Source of the DNA: Bacillota bacterium
GTDB lineage: Bacteria; Bacillota_H; UBA994; UBA5500
Direction of reading: 5' to 3'
Length of the DNA: 8,239 nucleotides
Assembly (NCBI GenBank): GCA_012727835.1
Contig: JAAYGE010000130.1
Coordinates: forward strand, 1-8,239
How positions within the stretch are numbered: position 1 is the stretch's first letter; each line of letters starts with the position of its first letter. A program made the position numbers and the translations under genes. Shown here piece after piece: positions 6,992-8,239 of this stretch. The notes under the pieces are model-generated. The model worked only from the letters and a program-made list of their open reading frames with translations. It searched no databases and had not been told where the DNA came from.

Positions 6992-7756
6992 CTAAGGAGC
7001 CACCACGCGGTTGGTTAAGGAGCCCAGTCCCTCTATCTCTATCCGTATTTCATCCCCCACTTGCATAGGACCGACGCCGGAAGGAGTGCCGGTGAGTATG
7101 ACATCGCCCGGATGGAGGGTGAGAACTTGGGAAACGAAGCTGACTAACTGCGGTATATTGAAAATCAGATCGGCGGTGGTGCCGTCCTGCTTTACCTGGC
7201 CGTTTAATATAGCTTTTAGACGCAAATTATTGGCATCGATATCGGTGACGATGCTCGGGCCCAGAGGGCAAAAGGTATTGAAAGATTTGGCGCGGGTCCA
7301 CTGGCCATCTTTGCTCTGTAGGTCACGGGCAGTCACGTCGTTGGCAATAGTGTAGCCAAAGACATATTGCATTGCATCCTCTTCGCACACCCGATGGCAA
7401 CGCTTGCCGATGACGATGGCCAGCTCGGCTTCATAGTCCAGCCGCCCAACCGGTGGCCAATAGACGATATCACCCTGGTGCGGTAAGAGAGAAGTGTGGG
7501 GTTTGAGAAAAATAATCGGCTCACTGGGTAACTGCAAGCCCATTTCTAAAGCATGCTTCCGGTAATTTAAGCCCACGCAGACAATGCTACTGGGCTGGCA
7601 GGGGGTAAGTAACTCAACACTATTCAATGACACAACCCGATCGGTTAGTTGATAATCGCTAAAAATGTCGCCTTGTATAAGGACAACCCGGTCTCCCTGC
7701 AGCTGCCCGTAGTAGGTACTGCCGTCCAGAGAGAAACGTACATATTTTGTGGGCAC
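6992..7756 (-). CDS. Fumarylacetoacetate hydrolase (FAH) family protein, acylpyruvase/decarboxylase type (GTG start)
   Basis: This 254-residue soluble enzyme belongs to the FAH family, which uses Mg2+/Mn2+ to cleave or decarboxylate small beta-diketo or oxo-acids (acylpyruvates, oxaloacetate, homoprotocatechuate intermediates). A small N-terminal region (about 1-55) precedes the catalytic fold. VGLNYRKHA at 61-69 carries the usual catalytic-lid histidine H68. Metal ligands are E109 and E111 in DYEAEL and D140 in IANDVTARD. K157 in AKSF and LTGTPSGVG at 221-229 complete the active site, so it looks active. The GTG start is supported by GAGGAG 9 nt upstream and an in-frame TGA just before it. 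It is monocistronic, with a promoter directly behind the rRNA terminator. The substrate is not readable; FAHD1/YcgM-like and HpcE-like assignments are both possible. Confidence 0.9.
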   Translation of the reverse strand: MPTKYVRFSLDGSTYYGQLQGDRVVLIQGDIFSDYQLTDRVVSLNSVELLTPCQPSSIVCVGLNYRKHALEMGLQLPSEPIIFLKPHTSLLPHQGDIVYWPPVGRLDYEAELAIVIGKRCHRVCEEDAMQYVFGYTIANDVTARDLQSKDGQWTRAKSFNTFCPLGPSIVTDIDANNLRLKAILNGQVKQDGTTADLIFNIPQLVSFVSQVLTLHPGDVILTGTPSGVGPMQVGDEIRIEIEGLGSLTNRVVAP

Positions 7757-7789
7757 TGGGAATCACTCCTCGTTATATGTATAGGTCCC

Positions 7790-7813
7790 GATTAACGCCC
7801 TCAACGGTTAATC
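7790..7813. repeat. Inverted repeat in the FAH gene leader, candidate operator
   Basis: GATTAAC at 7790-7796 and its inverse GTTAATC at 7807-7813 are 17 bp apart centre to centre. They lie just downstream of the predicted transcription start. The geometry suits a dimeric repressor; a 7-bp RNA stem with a 10-nt loop is the other reading. No regulator is identified. Confidence 0.4.
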
Positions 7814-7823
7814 AGTCAGCAGG

Positions 7824-7832
7824 ATTATACCA
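7824..7832 (-). promoter_or_regulatory. Extended -10 promoter of the FAH-family gene
   Basis: The minus strand has TGGTATAAT, a consensus TATAAT with an upstream TGN extension. No convincing -35 hexamer is present, as expected for extended -10 promoters. The start would be near 7817, giving a leader of about 60 nt. It abuts the U-tract of the rRNA terminator. Confidence 0.65.
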
Positions 7833-7833
7833 C

Positions 7834-7871
7834 AAAAATAAAGACCCTTGCGCATCAGCCACAAGGGTCTT
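7834..7871 (-). terminator. Intrinsic terminator of the rRNA operon
   Basis: Perfect 10-bp arms AAGACCCTTG (7841-7850) and CAAGGGTCTT (7862-7871) enclose an 11-nt loop. The minus-strand transcript continues UAUUUUUG. It starts about 12 nt after the 5S rRNA 3' end, and no tRNA lies between. Confidence 0.9.
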
Positions 7872-7883
7872 CTTGAAATAGAT

Positions 7884-7997
<114 letters not shown>

Positions 7998-8064
7998 AAT
8001 TTGTTGGGTTTAGCACCCTGAAAACTGGACAGTGGAAGAAATCTCATCGAAGAAGATGCTTAGA
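7998..8064 (-). other. 23S-5S internal transcribed spacer
   Basis: About 67 nt separate the 23S 3' end from 5S. The spacer contains the CCAGTTTTCAGGGTGC-type sequence often seen between 23S and 5S in Bacillota. No tRNA is present. Boundaries depend on the estimated rRNA ends. Confidence 0.7.

Positions 8065-8239
<175 letters not shown>

Noticed and set aside
7011..7355. 114-codon plus-strand open frame inside the FAH gene
   Set aside because: It is a shadow of a well-supported coding region with intact catalytic residues on the other strand.

Overview
The window reads as chromosomal DNA of a Gram-positive, low-to-mid GC bacterium of the Bacillota, probably a Clostridia-like lineage. The evidence is strong AGGAGG-type ribosome binding sites, sigma-A promoters with 17-bp spacers, frequent TTG/GTG starts, hairpin-plus-U-tract terminators, a lipoprotein OppA, and 5S and 23S rRNA sequences of Bacillota type. 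The species cannot be named from the sequence alone. Every supported gene lies on the minus strand, so transcription runs from high to low coordinates and is co-directional with the rRNA operon.

In transcription order: (1) 8239-7884 is the 3' end of a 23S rRNA, a short spacer and a complete 5S rRNA, closed by a strong intrinsic terminator at 7834-7871. (2) An extended -10 promoter right behind that terminator drives a GTG-started fumarylacetoacetate hydrolase (FAH) family gene (7756-6992), which has its own terminator. (3) A monocistronic MurR/RpiR-family regulator (6859-5990) follows. Its promoter is overlapped by three copies of a TATGCAA motif that look like an operator, and it also ends in a clear terminator. 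(4) A textbook promoter (TTGACG-17-TATGAT) starts a five-gene oligopeptide ABC importer operon, oppA-oppB-oppC-oppD-oppF (5827-113), with a stable hairpin between oppA and oppB. (5) The first 34 codons of a TldD-type metalloprotease gene start 9 nt after oppF and run off the left edge, apparently in the same transcript.

Together the genes suggest peptide uptake (OppABCDF) coupled to intracellular peptide breakdown (TldD, probably with a TldE/PmbA partner outside the window). The RpiR-type protein is a plausible local regulator. The FAH-family enzyme has its own promoter and terminator, and a functional link to the rest rests only on position. No mobile element, CRISPR array, tRNA or strong sign of horizontal transfer was seen. 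The families are all known. The less ordinary points are the opp-tldD linkage, the operator-like repeats at the regulator promoter, the unusual SIS motif of the regulator, and the oppA/oppB hairpin whose pairing fits only the transcribed strand. There is no gene-free stretch over 300 bases.
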